In this document: piece by piece, positions 1 to 7,484 of the stretch
Position numbering within the stretch: the first letter of the stretch is position 1
How the letters are laid out: every line of letters starts with the position of its first letter
Position numbers and translations under genes: made by a program
The notes under the pieces: model-generated
What the model was told of the DNA's origin: nothing
The model's database searches: none
What the model saw: only the letters and a program-made list of their open reading frames with translations
NCBI GenBank assembly: GCA_045586185.1
Contig: JAZMZV010000089.1
Span: 1 to 20,995 of the forward strand
Reading direction: 5' to 3'
From: RUG11551 sp045586185
GTDB lineage: Bacteria > Planctomycetota > Planctomycetia > Pirellulales > Thermoguttaceae
DNA: 20,995 bases

Positions 1-67
1 CCCTTGATAAAAACAAAATATAATGAAAAAATAATAGTATATCATTTTTGAAAAAGTTGTCATCGGG

Positions 68-117
68 TGTCTACTTTATGCTTGCACCTGACTGTCTACT
101 TTTTGCTTGCACTTGAC
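68..117 (+). repeat. Two-copy 25-bp tandem repeat, possibly an insertion-sequence end
   Basis: Two adjacent 25-base units (68-92 and 93-117) differ at only two positions. Each begins TGTCTACTTT and ends in TGAC. A TG terminus and repeated transposase-binding units near the end are known for IS21-type elements, so this could be a remnant IS end. The orientation would place the element interior to the right, where there is no transposase, only a broken resistance-type gene. The repeat itself is seen directly; the IS interpretation is a guess. Confidence 0.5.
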
Positions 118-230
118 CGGTTAGATATTATCTGCCCATTTCTTTTCAGTTCCATCATACGCAAATGGACGGCTCTCACGCCGGCAAGTTTCTGGAAAAT
201 CTCCAAACGGAAATTAACGCTTTGAAATAA
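117..230 (+). pseudogene. 3' remnant of a CatA-like chloramphenicol O-acetyltransferase
   Basis: About 37 codons stay open to a TAA at 228-230 but have no proper start; the frame closes upstream at a TGA inside the 25-bp repeat (114-116). The peptide reads LPISFQFHHTQMDGSHAG followed by KFLENLQTEINAL. The HHxxxDG block is the catalytic signature of chloramphenicol acetyltransferases (the first or second His acts as general base, the Asp is structural), and the family ends with a helix of the form xFxxxLQxxI, as here. A full enzyme is about 215 residues, so only the last sixth remains. It cannot be functional as it stands. The family call rests on the short motif plus its correct position near the C-terminus. 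The rest of the gene is absent from the window. Confidence 0.7.
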
Positions 231-259
231 ACGTCCCTTTTTCAGAAGACGATAAATTA

Positions 260-294
260 AAACAGAGCAAAGGAAAAACTCCCCTGCTCTGTTT
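260..294. terminator. Hairpin between converging reading frames
   Basis: A perfect 10-bp inverted repeat (AAACAGAGCA / TGCTCTGTTT) with a 15-nt loop lies between the end of the acetyltransferase remnant and the stop codon of the large minus-strand gene at 332. A/T-rich flanks on both sides fit a bidirectional transcription terminator. It mainly serves the minus-strand gene now that the plus-strand gene is broken. Confidence 0.6.
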
Positions 295-331
295 GCTTTA
301 TATGAGAATGGAATCTGACGGCGCAGATTTG

Positions 332-3300
332 TTACTCTTCAATAATAACGCGGAATCCGACGTTATAGACTTTCTGCCAGGGCTGATACGGGAATCGGAC
401 GCTGGAGCCGGCGGAAACGGGTCGATTGTTCCAGCTGCCGCCGCGGGCGACTTTCTTTGCCGTCGCAGATCCGGCGTTGCGGCCGTCGTCGTCTTTGTAC
501 GGATACGGCTTGTAGTCGGAACGAGTCCATTCGGAAACGTTGCCGACCATGTCGTACAGACCAAAGGCGTTGGGTTCGTACTGTTTGACGTAATCGACAG
601 TAAACCATTTGTCCTTGAATCGGTCGTCACGCAGCGGAAACGTTTTGCTTTCCGTATGCGGACGTCGGCGGTGAATCATGCTTCCGCCTTCCCACGTCGT
701 GTACGTGTTGTACAGATCGGCGTCGGCGAGGTTCGCCCAATTCGTCCAGTCTGTATCCCAGTCGCCGTAGAAGAACTGTTTGTCGCTGCCGGCGCGAGCC
801 GCCCATTCCCACTGCGCTTCTGTCGGGAGTTCCATTTTCTTATTGAACTTCTCGGACATCCACTTGCAGAACTTCGTCGCTTCCTGCCAGGAGATTCTGG
901 CAACGGGCTGAAGCGGATGGTTGGCGATATATCCGGGCGTGGTGTGATCTTTGCCGTCTTCGCGATGATATCGCGTGTCGTGTTCCGGGTCGAAACATTC
1001 GTACTGCTGGTTTGTAACTTCCGTTTCCGACATCCAGAACGGTTTTTTGATTTCCACCACAGCGCGGGCGCGTTCATCCGGATACCCTTCTTCAGATCCC
1101 ATAATGTACTTGCCCGCCGGGATTTTCACAAACGTCATATAGACGTCGTTGCCAGCATGGTCTTTTCCAATGTAGAAAGACTTCTTTTCCTGATCTTTCC
1201 CGCCCGCCAGTTTCGCGGCGGCAGCTCGGCTCATGGGCCAGTTTTCCACCGTCAGTTCGTCAGGCTGAACGAACGGCTGAGGCGGCGGAATAATCGGCTC
1301 GATATTGGCTTCTCGAGCGGCGAGCGACTGACGATATTCCTCTTCCGGGTTGTCGTCTATGCCGGCATAGAGCTTTTGCAGTTCCAGACGTCGATTCTCT
1401 CTGCCGGGGTTGTTCCACATGCCGGTATACGGCGCGTTGAGGTCAATCCACGTATAGAACCGTTCCCACGCTTCCTGCGGCAGCTCAACGCCGTGATGTC
1501 CTTTTTTAAGCATCTGAATCAGTTCGCTTGTCGAGGCGTGATATTCCATCGGCTTCATCACGTCGAGGTCGGTTTCCGGACCCGGACGCCGGACGTACGG
1601 GTTGATCGCAGCGTAAGACGTATCGTTGACCCAATACCCGGCGTTGTGAGGAACGAACGACAGCCCGCCGGCTTTGTCGTTGTCGTTATGACATCCAACG
1701 CAGTACTTGTCCAGAGTGGGTTGAAGTTCCGCCTGGAATCCCCAGGATCGAGCCGGACCGTACCACGGCGTAAGTTTCTGCGGGGCTTTGCGGGACGCAA
1801 TCGTCATTTTAGCTGGCGTAACGTCGTTGGCGTTTTCGTGACAGCCGTTGCAGGACAGCGCTTCGCCCGGCATGACGACTGTCCAGGAACGCATCAGCGC
1901 GATTGCCGCCCCTTCTTCGTCCAAAACCTGCATTGCAAAAGGCGTGTTGGCAGAAACTTCAAAGAAGAACGACCCGTCGTCTTCAATTTTCACTGTGCCC
2001 AAAACGCGTTTAATGTCCCACGACGACTGCTGACCGCAGGATTCGTGCCCGCCGGAATGGTTGTATCCGTAATGATAGGCAATAACGCGAACGCTCTTTG
2101 CGCTTCCTCGGGCGACGCCTTCCATGCCTCTGCCGAGGTAAACGTCTGTACAGAAGACAGTACCCGTCTTTTTGTTCATGTCAACGTTGTCCGGAATTAC
2201 CGGCGGGACAGGCTGCGCCAGAACCGGGTGCGGTTCGAGAAGGTTGCTTCCGTCGCAATGCGCCAGAAGAATCATGTTGTCGAAAACGTCAATGAGGTAA
2301 ATGCTGAAAATATCGTAATCCCGTTTGCAGACCAAAAAGTATTTGTCCGACAGCGGGAACGGATGAGCAAACCAGTGCGCCGCTCCGCCGGAGACGTCGT
2401 CACAGATATTGCCGACCACGTCGCGCCCGTAGCCGGGCAGTTCCTGAACGCAGCCGGTAACTTCCGTCGGGAGAATGTCCGGGATAAAGTTGAGGAACGT
2501 TCCGCCTTCTCCCCACTCCTTGTTTTCAGGACGGAATCTCATCGGGTAGTATCGCCCTTTATTCGGATCGACGAGCAGCAAACGCCCCATTTCCGGCATG
2601 GCGTGATGTCCGCTGACAACGCCGATAAGCTTGGTGCTGTCGCCGGGACACTGTTTGGGATGTTTATAAGCGTTGGGGAAATAGCCTCCCGATCCCCACA
2701 ACGCGCGCTGATTGCGTCCGTCCGGGTTCATCGAAAAGACGTAACGGGAGAAGTAGTGCGGCACGTCGGTGTATTCCCAGCGCAAGTACATAACCTGACC
2801 GTTGTGCATAACAGTCGGATGCCAGTCCGAGTCCTGCTCGAAAGTGAGCTGACGGGTTTCTTTTGTTTTCGTATTGACGCGGTACAGGTTGACCATAACG
2901 CGCCCGCCGTTTTCGCACGGCAATCCCTGAATTCCCGCCGTTGACGCAGAGACGATATACGGCGATTCCGGCAAATAGCAGCTGTCGTACCAATCGACGT
3001 CCTCCTGATCGGTCGGCGTGAGAACGTTGAGATTCTTCCCGTTGAGATCGACTTCAAAAACGCCCCAGCGGCCGTTTTCCAGAATGCTGGAATACATGAT
3101 CTTTTTGGCGTCGAACGACAGGCTGATGTCGCGCATAACGCCTTTTCTGTACGGATGGCGGAAAATCGTTTCCAGCTTGGCGTTTTTCGGGTCGTCCGTC
3201 CGGTAATTGGTCAGAGCCATGAGTTCGTTGTCGTGGTTATCGCGCTGAACGGTGTCATTTGTATAGGCGTTCAAGCCGGTAAATCCCATGTTGCCGGAAC

Positions 3301-3664
3301 GTCGAACGACAACGATTTTATCGAACTCGTCCAGAAGCGGGTTCGCCAGCGCGACTTTGCGAACCAGTGCCGCCAGGGCGTTTTTCGCGTCGCCGTCGTT
3401 GGGTTTCTCCGCCAGTTTAGCGGCAATTCCGTTGAGTTCTTCAAGATATTTTTCCCCCTCCGGGAAATCGTCTGCGTAGGTTGTAATGAGGTCGTTAATC
3501 AGACGCCGGCAGGAATCGACCGTGTTCAGAGGGACGTCGCCGTTGTTGGGTCGCGGCTTGTTATGAACGCTCGCCGGCTTGATAAGCGGGTTGTCTTGAG
3601 CGCTGCAAAGCCCCAATATTGGGATGACAGCCAAAAAGAATAAAATCGTAACAACTCTTTTCAT
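332..3664 (-). CDS. Secreted hydrazine-synthase-alpha-like, di-haem, SUMF1-like fusion protein
   Basis: An 1110-residue exported protein. Residues 1-23 are a Sec signal peptide (KR, hydrophobic run, cleavage near CSAQD). Residues of about 105-600 look like the beta-propeller (TolB/WD40-like) and HZS-alpha-like region found in many planctomycete proteins, with the typical MRSWTVVMPGEALSCNGCH stretch. Two c-type haem sites are visible: CNGCH at 605-609 and CVGCH at 655-659. Residues of about 840-1110 form a formylglycine-generating-enzyme/SUMF1-like domain (MTFVKIPAGKYIMGS, LPTEAQWEWAARAG, YDMVGNVSEWT, VARGGSWNN, GFRV). The two active-site cysteines of real FGEs, which follow the RGGS motif, are replaced (RGGSWNNRPVSAGSSVRF), so sulfatase maturation is unlikely. 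No sulfatase gene lies nearby. A periplasmic electron-transfer or carbohydrate-binding role is plausible but unproven. Hydrazine synthesis itself should not be inferred, since the partner subunits are absent. The ATG is preceded by a weak ribosome site. Confidence 0.85.
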   Translation of the reverse strand: MKRVVTILFFLAVIPILGLCSAQDNPLIKPASVHNKPRPNNGDVPLNTVDSCRRLINDLITTYADDFPEGEKYLEELNGIAAKLAEKPNDGDAKNALAALVRKVALANPLLDEFDKIVVVRRSGNMGFTGLNAYTNDTVQRDNHDNELMALTNYRTDDPKNAKLETIFRHPYRKGVMRDISLSFDAKKIMYSSILENGRWGVFEVDLNGKNLNVLTPTDQEDVDWYDSCYLPESPYIVSASTAGIQGLPCENGGRVMVNLYRVNTKTKETRQLTFEQDSDWHPTVMHNGQVMYLRWEYTDVPHYFSRYVFSMNPDGRNQRALWGSGGYFPNAYKHPKQCPGDSTKLIGVVSGHHAMPEMGRLLLVDPNKGRYYPMRFRPENKEWGEGGTFLNFIPDILPTEVTGCVQELPGYGRDVVGNICDDVSGGAAHWFAHPFPLSDKYFLVCKRDYDIFSIYLIDVFDNMILLAHCDGSNLLEPHPVLAQPVPPVIPDNVDMNKKTGTVFCTDVYLGRGMEGVARGSAKSVRVIAYHYGYNHSGGHESCGQQSSWDIKRVLGTVKIEDDGSFFFEVSANTPFAMQVLDEEGAAIALMRSWTVVMPGEALSCNGCHENANDVTPAKMTIASRKAPQKLTPWYGPARSWGFQAELQPTLDKYCVGCHNDNDKAGGLSFVPHNAGYWVNDTSYAAINPYVRRPGPETDLDVMKPMEYHASTSELIQMLKKGHHGVELPQEAWERFYTWIDLNAPYTGMWNNPGRENRRLELQKLYAGIDDNPEEEYRQSLAAREANIEPIIPPPQPFVQPDELTVENWPMSRAAAAKLAGGKDQEKKSFYIGKDHAGNDVYMTFVKIPAGKYIMGSEEGYPDERARAVVEIKKPFWMSETEVTNQQYECFDPEHDTRYHREDGKDHTTPGYIANHPLQPVARISWQEATKFCKWMSEKFNKKMELPTEAQWEWAARAGSDKQFFYGDWDTDWTNWANLADADLYNTYTTWEGGSMIHRRRPHTESKTFPLRDDRFKDKWFTVDYVKQYEPNAFGLYDMVGNVSEWTRSDYKPYPYKDDDGRNAGSATAKKVARGGSWNNRPVSAGSSVRFPYQPWQKVYNVGFRVIIEE

Positions 3665-3689
3665 AATATGGAAGGGGGTTGGAGGTTAG

Positions 3690-3717
3690 TTGCGAGTTAC
3701 GAGTTGCGAGTTGCGAG
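3690..3717. repeat. Heptamer array, TTGCGAG family (4 units)
   Basis: Four 7-bp units, TTGCGAG with one TTACGAG variant, lie in the predicted 5' leader of the large minus-strand gene, 26 bp before its start codon. The same unit recurs at 9426-9453 and 10166-10193. Confidence 0.9.
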
Positions 3718-3762
3718 AAGAATTTTGCGAGACGCTTTGCGGATTCTCGCCACTCATTACTT

Positions 3763-3791
3763 ATTATATCACGCTCTTTTAAGAAAAACAA
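3763..3791 (-). promoter_or_regulatory. Promoter of the haem/SUMF1-like gene
   Basis: The minus strand reads TTGTTT, a 17-bp spacer, then a perfect TATAAT that is also an extended -10 (TGATATAAT). Transcription would start near 3756 and give a leader of about 90 nt containing the heptamer array. The -35 matches only three of six positions, so the extended -10 would carry recognition. Confidence 0.6.
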
Positions 3792-3849
3792 TGCACTATT
3801 GCGAAAAATTTTTTGTCTTTTTGCAAAAAGATTGAAAAGCGGTAATGAA

Positions 3850-3864
3850 GCGTCCAACGGACGC
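3850..3864. repeat. Perfect short hairpin (6-bp stem, 3-nt loop)
   Basis: GCGTCC, loop AAC, GGACGC. It belongs to the set of small perfect palindromes also seen at 3920, 12082 and in the 20464-20724 cluster. Confidence 0.7.
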
Positions 3865-3919
3865 AGTTATAATATGTGTCGCGCGGTAGCACGATGATCG
3901 GGATGGGCGCCACGCTGCG

Positions 3920-3936
3920 GCGGACAGAATGTCCGC
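3920..3936. repeat. Perfect short hairpin (7-bp stem, 3-nt loop)
   Basis: GCGGACA, loop GAA, TGTCCGC. It lies 55 bp from the previous hairpin in the same GC-rich patch and has no T-tract on either strand, so it is not an ordinary terminator. Confidence 0.7.
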
Positions 3937-4197
3937 GAACAAGCAGGTCAGGCTGGCTTTCTACGTTCAAAGATTTTTGGAGGCTTCTGCCGCAACACGA
4001 TTATAGCTATTTTCAGCTATTCGGTGAATTCGAGAGAACATGTTAAGGAAAGCTATTATCAAATGTGTGGCTCAATAGATGCATTTATATACTTAAGTCA
4101 AAAGTTTTCCTAAGATATCATTTCCTAACCTTCCCCAAAATATTTAAATTATAAAAAAGAACGAATAAAATGTAAAAAACTAATCTTGCAGAAGACC

Positions 4198-4665
4198 TCA
4201 CAGTTCTTTAATTTCTAATCTTGGCTTTGGACCAAGAATTCCTTTTTGTGCCATTATTTTGTGAGCTTTCGATCCTAGCGGAGGCGTTTTATCAGTAGTA
4301 ACCCAGTAAAAAACTATTTTTATATTAGAAGCAAAACTTATCAAACCATGACCTTCTGTAGCCAACCATCTATCCAACCAGCATTTTTTGGCAACTATCT
4401 CTGTTGCTTTAGAATCTCCACATGCGGAATGAATTTCAATAAAGTAAAGAGACGTTTTGTCTTTCGAATTATACGCCACAACATAATCCCAACGATTATC
4501 TTGTGGATAACGTTCTAATAAATCATTATCAAGATCAACGCTACCACCTAGATTTTTTGTGTCTTTAGCTGTAATTCTACTTTTATTCTTTTCTGAAATT
4601 GCTTGCTTACCAGAACGATAAGTTAATCCCAAATCAGTAACCGTTTCTTTAAAATTTCTTGGCAT
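4198..4665 (-). CDS. Small conserved-looking partner of the ATPase, possible restriction-endonuclease fold
   Basis: 155 residues, no signal peptide or membrane segment, lysine-rich N-terminus. I do not recognise a named family. The core (about 43-120) runs VDLDNDLLERYP, RWDYVVAY, LYFIEIHSA, then a helix CWLDRWL and strands ending KIVFYWV. An acidic strand (Asp60) followed about 17 residues later by E-x-H (Glu77, His79) on the next strand resembles a PD-(D/E)xK nuclease core with the usual Lys replaced by His; this is inference from pattern only. The start codon shares one base with the ATPase stop codon (TAATG) and has a GGAGG site inside the ATPase gene, so the two are translationally coupled, ATPase first. 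The pair is clearly AT-richer than its neighbours, suggesting horizontal transfer. It could be the effector of a defence-like ATPase/effector pair. Confidence 0.75.
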   Translation of the reverse strand: MPRNFKETVTDLGLTYRSGKQAISEKNKSRITAKDTKNLGGSVDLDNDLLERYPQDNRWDYVVAYNSKDKTSLYFIEIHSACGDSKATEIVAKKCWLDRWLATEGHGLISFASNIKIVFYWVTTDKTPPLGSKAHKIMAQKGILGPKPRLEIKEL

Positions 4666-5885
4666 TACTCATCCTCCACCTGAGAAAACAACTCGCCTAC
4701 TGCATCTGTAATTTTACCAGAATATTCTGTAATTCCTCCCCAGCCAGCAATCGTAAAGTCTTCAGATGCTGGATCAAGTGAGGAAATATCCTGAATCTGT
4801 ACTCTTTTACCAGAGTGATTAAATGAATAAGTTTTACATTTCTTTTTTATTACCGAATCGAAAATGCTTTTTATTGTATTATGTTTTTTCAATTTCAGCA
4901 TATTAACAAAAGCTGTGTAAATTTTATCTTCAAATCTCTGATTTTTGGAATAAATACTCTGGTATTCAACAATTGCCCAAACGAGGTCCAGAACTACATT
5001 GGAATGAGTTGAAAGAATCACACGATACCCACGCCACATAAGCTCAATGACTAATTGGAAAAAGCTGATAATCGCCTGTGGATGAAGTCCCATTTCAGGT
5101 TCTTCAATGATGATTGTATCAATATCCTCTTTTTTGGAGTTGCCTTGCGAAGGAAGCAAATGATAACAGCCTAATAACAATGGCGTAAATTCACGCTGTC
5201 CAGAAGACCATGAGTTGTATGTCAAACCGGAATTGTCATTATCCTGAAACAGTTCCATTCCCTTGGTTCCTGTTCGAGGATTCTTATTAATTTTGACCTT
5301 GGATCCCCAATAAATAGATTGATCTATATTCTCGCGAAACTGTTTTTTCAGACGATTTACAATGGGGAATAAACAACCGGAAGTTCCAGCGTTATCACTG
5401 TCCAAAAGGTTCCACAAAACATCGCTGAAAAAGCGTAAAGAAAAGGGAGTTCCAAAAGGATAAGTCGAAAATTGTCTTGGCCAACCATCCTGAAAAACAA
5501 GCGTTCTTTGAGCTGGAATATAAAAAACGGAATGATTATTTTTATCTGACGGTTGAGAAATCAGTTTGAGAAAATCAATTTTTGCTCCATCAATGCTAAT
5601 TTCAGTAGTTTTAGAACTGAGAAGCCGCGTACCTCCGCCAAAATATAAAGCTGAAAACAATTTCAATATAAAATCGTCACCAGTTCGAGGAGAAATCATT
5701 CTCCAATCATAATTATTGTTCTTATAAAATGTATAAATCGCCTCTGCGTCTTCCAGAAACCTATACAATTGCAATAAAAGACTCTTGCCGCTTGCCTGCG
5801 GACCAACAAAAATCGTTAAATCTCCAAATTCTATATCCCCAGATTCAATGGGACCGAAATTTTTGACACTTAAATTATCAATCAT
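4665..5885 (-). CDS. AAA/ABC-type ATPase of the OLD/AAA_15-AAA_21 kind
   Basis: 406 residues, cytoplasmic. The N-terminus (LSVKNFGPIESGDIEFGDL, then TIFVGPQASGKS) is the standard opening of SMC/RecF/OLD-like ATPases, with Walker A at 28-35. Other visible elements are IPAQR at 123-127 (common in AAA_15-type defence ATPases), a signature-like SSGQRE at 227-232, Walker B IIIEEPEMGLHP at about 258-269 with the catalytic Glu, and the switch STHS at 292-295. There is no C-terminal TOPRIM domain, so it is not a complete OLD nuclease; the downstream coupled gene could supply the effector. The ATG has a good AGGAGA site 7 nt upstream and a near-consensus promoter. ATPase-plus-small-effector pairs of this design occur in anti-phage systems such as PARIS and Septu. 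This pair does not match them by anything I can see beyond the ATPase type. Confidence 0.85.
   Translation of the reverse strand: MIDNLSVKNFGPIESGDIEFGDLTIFVGPQASGKSLLLQLYRFLEDAEAIYTFYKNNNYDWRMISPRTGDDFILKLFSALYFGGGTRLLSSKTTEISIDGAKIDFLKLISQPSDKNNHSVFYIPAQRTLVFQDGWPRQFSTYPFGTPFSLRFFSDVLWNLLDSDNAGTSGCLFPIVNRLKKQFRENIDQSIYWGSKVKINKNPRTGTKGMELFQDNDNSGLTYNSWSSGQREFTPLLLGCYHLLPSQGNSKKEDIDTIIIEEPEMGLHPQAIISFFQLVIELMWRGYRVILSTHSNVVLDLVWAIVEYQSIYSKNQRFEDKIYTAFVNMLKLKKHNTIKSIFDSVIKKKCKTYSFNHSGKRVQIQDISSLDPASEDFTIAGWGGITEYSGKITDAVGELFSQVEDE
4673..4677 (-). promoter_or_regulatory. Ribosome binding site for the small partner gene
   Basis: GGAGG on the minus strand, 7 nt before the ATG at 4665 and inside the last codons of the ATPase gene. 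Together with the TAATG stop/start overlap it supports coupled translation and fixes the start of the small gene. Confidence 0.75.
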
Positions 5886-5911
5886 TTTAATATCTCCTAG
5901 TAATACATTAT

Positions 5912-5940
5912 ATTATACATCACAAATGATTTCTAATCAA
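5912..5940 (-). promoter_or_regulatory. Promoter of the ATPase-effector pair
   Basis: The minus strand reads TTGATT, exactly 17 bp, then TATAAT (perfect -10). Predicted transcription starts near 5905, giving a leader of about 20 nt that contains the AGGAGA ribosome site (5893-5898). This makes the pair an independent transcription unit. Confidence 0.75.
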
Positions 5941-6174
5941 GAATAAAAGGGCGCTTTATTAAAAATATTTCAAAATAATTTGCTAAGATATATTTCTGTT
6001 GACAAAGACGTTGTATACGGATGCGTAATTGAGACGAATTATTTGTTCTGTATGACTTTCATCATTATTTGAAAATAAGGATTATAACAGTAATATGAAT
6101 TTTAACAATAAGCAAATTGCAAATAATATTAAGCTGTATTAATCAATCGATAAATACCATAAAATCAATATAAT

Positions 6175-6195
6175 CTGCCTCTTGCCTACTGCCTC
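6175..6195. repeat. Heptamer array, CTGCCTA family (3 units)
   Basis: CTGCCTC, TTGCCTA, CTGCCTC. It ends 4 bp before the stop codon (6200-6202) of the terminal exporter permease. The same family occurs at 7325-7352 (opposite orientation) and 7453-7484. Confidence 0.85.
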
Positions 6196-6199
6196 ACTC

Positions 6200-7309
6200 T
6201 CACCCGTCGTTTCGTCTGCGAACGAACAGAATATAACTCAAAACAAACGAGCCGATGGCGATTCCCCAGAGCAGGTAAAACGAATAACGCAGTTCCCAGA
6301 AAGTCGCGCCCTCCAAAAAGATTCTCGTCAATGCGGCGATGCCGTGTCGAAGCGGGTTGATAATCGTTATTTGCTGGAAGAAGTCCGGCATGGATTCCAG
6401 CGGCGTTCCCATTCCAGACAGCATGGAAAACGGGACGACGACGATATACATTCCCAAAACCGCCTGCTGTAAATTGGCGGACAGGGTCGAAATAATCAGC
6501 CCAATTCCAATTGACGCGCACAGGAAGGACGCCAGTAACGCCAGCAGGAGCCCCAAAGAGCTGTTGAGCGGAACTCGAAACCAGAACAACGCTGCAAGCA
6601 GACCGACTGCCAGCTGGCAACTTCCGGCAATAAACGTCGAGAAGCCCTTTGCCGTCAGCAGTTCCATAGAAGAATACGGCGTCATGCGGAGCTGGTCAAA
6701 CGTTCCCGCTTCGCGTTCCTGAACAATCGACTGCGCGCTGACGAGCATGATGTCGACCAGACCAATAAGCCCCAACAAAGCAGGAATCATAAAAAACTGC
6801 ATGTTGAAATTCGGGTTGTACCACGCTCGCGTTTCGATTCGAAATCTGCCGCGATTATCCGCCTTTTCCAGAGCGAAAGAATTAATCACGTTGACGGCGT
6901 ACGCCATCGCCATGCCGGCGGAGTTGGCGCTGCGGCCGTCGACGATAATCTGAACGCTGGCTTTTCCCTGCCCTGCCCTCGTCTGCTGGAAGTCCGCTGG
7001 AATAACGACAGCCAGTTGAATCGCTTTTGTATTGATGCGGTTTTTCATGTCAGCTTCGTTTTCCAGCGGCTGATGAACGTGGAACGTCGGAGAGCCGGAA
7101 AAACAGCTTATAAGCTCCCTCGACGCCGGGGAACGGGAATAGTCCAGAACAGCGCAGTCAACGTATTTCAAATCCATGGTCGCCGCGTAGCCGAGAAACA
7201 ACATCTGCATTAACGGCGGAATGAAAAGCGTCATTCGCATTTTCGGATTTGTCATCAACTGACAAAGTTCTTTTTTCAGCAGGGCAAGGACGCGAGTCAG
7301 AACTAACAT
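6200..7309 (-). CDS. ABC-2 type exporter permease, YbhR-like
   Basis: 369 residues from the ATG at 7309 (MLVLTRVLALLKKELCQLM). An upstream TTG at 7429 is in frame, but the extra 40 residues are translated repeat sequence, and 369 fits the 368-380 residues usual for this family. It has an N-terminal cytoplasmic helix, one membrane segment (TLFIPPLMQMLFLGYAA), a large extracytoplasmic domain (about 55-175), then five hydrophobic segments, with the EREAGTFDQLRMTPYSSMEL coupling motif between them. It is the inner-membrane half of a drug/lipid-type exporter, working with the second permease and the fused ATPase upstream. A 172-bp gap with two heptamer arrays separates it from the upstream permease, and no clear ribosome site precedes it. 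Last gene of the cluster. Confidence 0.88.
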   Translation of the reverse strand: MLVLTRVLALLKKELCQLMTNPKMRMTLFIPPLMQMLFLGYAATMDLKYVDCAVLDYSRSPASRELISCFSGSPTFHVHQPLENEADMKNRINTKAIQLAVVIPADFQQTRAGQGKASVQIIVDGRSANSAGMAMAYAVNVINSFALEKADNRGRFRIETRAWYNPNFNMQFFMIPALLGLIGLVDIMLVSAQSIVQEREAGTFDQLRMTPYSSMELLTAKGFSTFIAGSCQLAVGLLAALFWFRVPLNSSLGLLLALLASFLCASIGIGLIISTLSANLQQAVLGMYIVVVPFSMLSGMGTPLESMPDFFQQITIINPLRHGIAALTRIFLEGATFWELRYSFYLLWGIAIGSFVLSYILFVRRRNDG

Positions 7310-7324
7310 TATTGGGAATTGAAA

Positions 7325-7352
7325 GGCAGTAGGCAGTAGGCAATAGGCAATA
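7325..7352. repeat. Heptamer array, GGCAGTA family (4 units)
   Basis: GGCAGTA twice, then GGCAATA twice, 16 bp before the start codon of the downstream permease. It is the reverse complement of the 7453-7484 family, so the two arrays could pair across about 100 bp. Confidence 0.9.
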
Positions 7353-7452
7353 GTTTTTAGCGCGAAGCGCTTTTTTAGAACCGCGTAACGGTACAATTTA
7401 ATAGTCGCGGAGTTTAACCCACGGGACAAGAGACAGTAGCTGGGAAATAATC

Positions 7453-7484
7453 CCTACTGCCTACTGCCTCTTGCCTACTCCCTA
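7453..7484. repeat. Heptamer array, CCTACTG family (4.5 units), containing a stop codon
   Basis: CCTACTG twice, CCTCTTG, CCTACTC, then CCTA. The final CTA (7482-7484) is the TAG stop codon of the first permease read on the minus strand, so gene end and array overlap. Confidence 0.9.

Larger units (their letters stand above)
3665..4197. other. 533-bp intergenic region with repeats and hairpins
   Basis: No gene is supported here. The left third holds the leader and promoter of the minus-strand gene. The middle (3850-4000) is GC-richer, with two perfect hairpins and an 11-base word, CTGCCGCAACA (3987-3997), that recurs at 20475-20485. The right part, 4000-4197, is AT-rich and featureless apart from marking the shift to the AT-rich ATPase pair. 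Short open frames here have no ribosome site or recognisable product. Confidence 0.6.
5886..6199. other. 314-bp AT-rich intergenic region
   Basis: Holds the ATPase promoter at its left end and a heptamer array at its right end, abutting the stop codon of the exporter permease. The strongly AT-rich middle (5940-6170) has no hairpin terminator, RNA gene or reading frame I can support. Confidence 0.6.

Noticed and set aside
293..2944. 883-codon open frame on the plus strand opposite the haem/SUMF1-like gene
   Set aside because: It is fully antisense to a gene with clear domains, has no recognisable motif or ribosome site, and its Arg/Val/Phe-rich composition is what the complement of the real codon usage gives.
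3779..3970. 63-codon minus-strand frame in the repeat-rich intergenic region
   Set aside because: It runs across hairpins and the promoter of the downstream gene, with no ribosome site or recognisable product.
7310..7429. Longer N-terminus of the second permease starting at a TTG codon
   Set aside because: The additional residues are translated heptamer repeat and intergenic sequence; the ATG at 7309 gives the normal family length and N-terminus.
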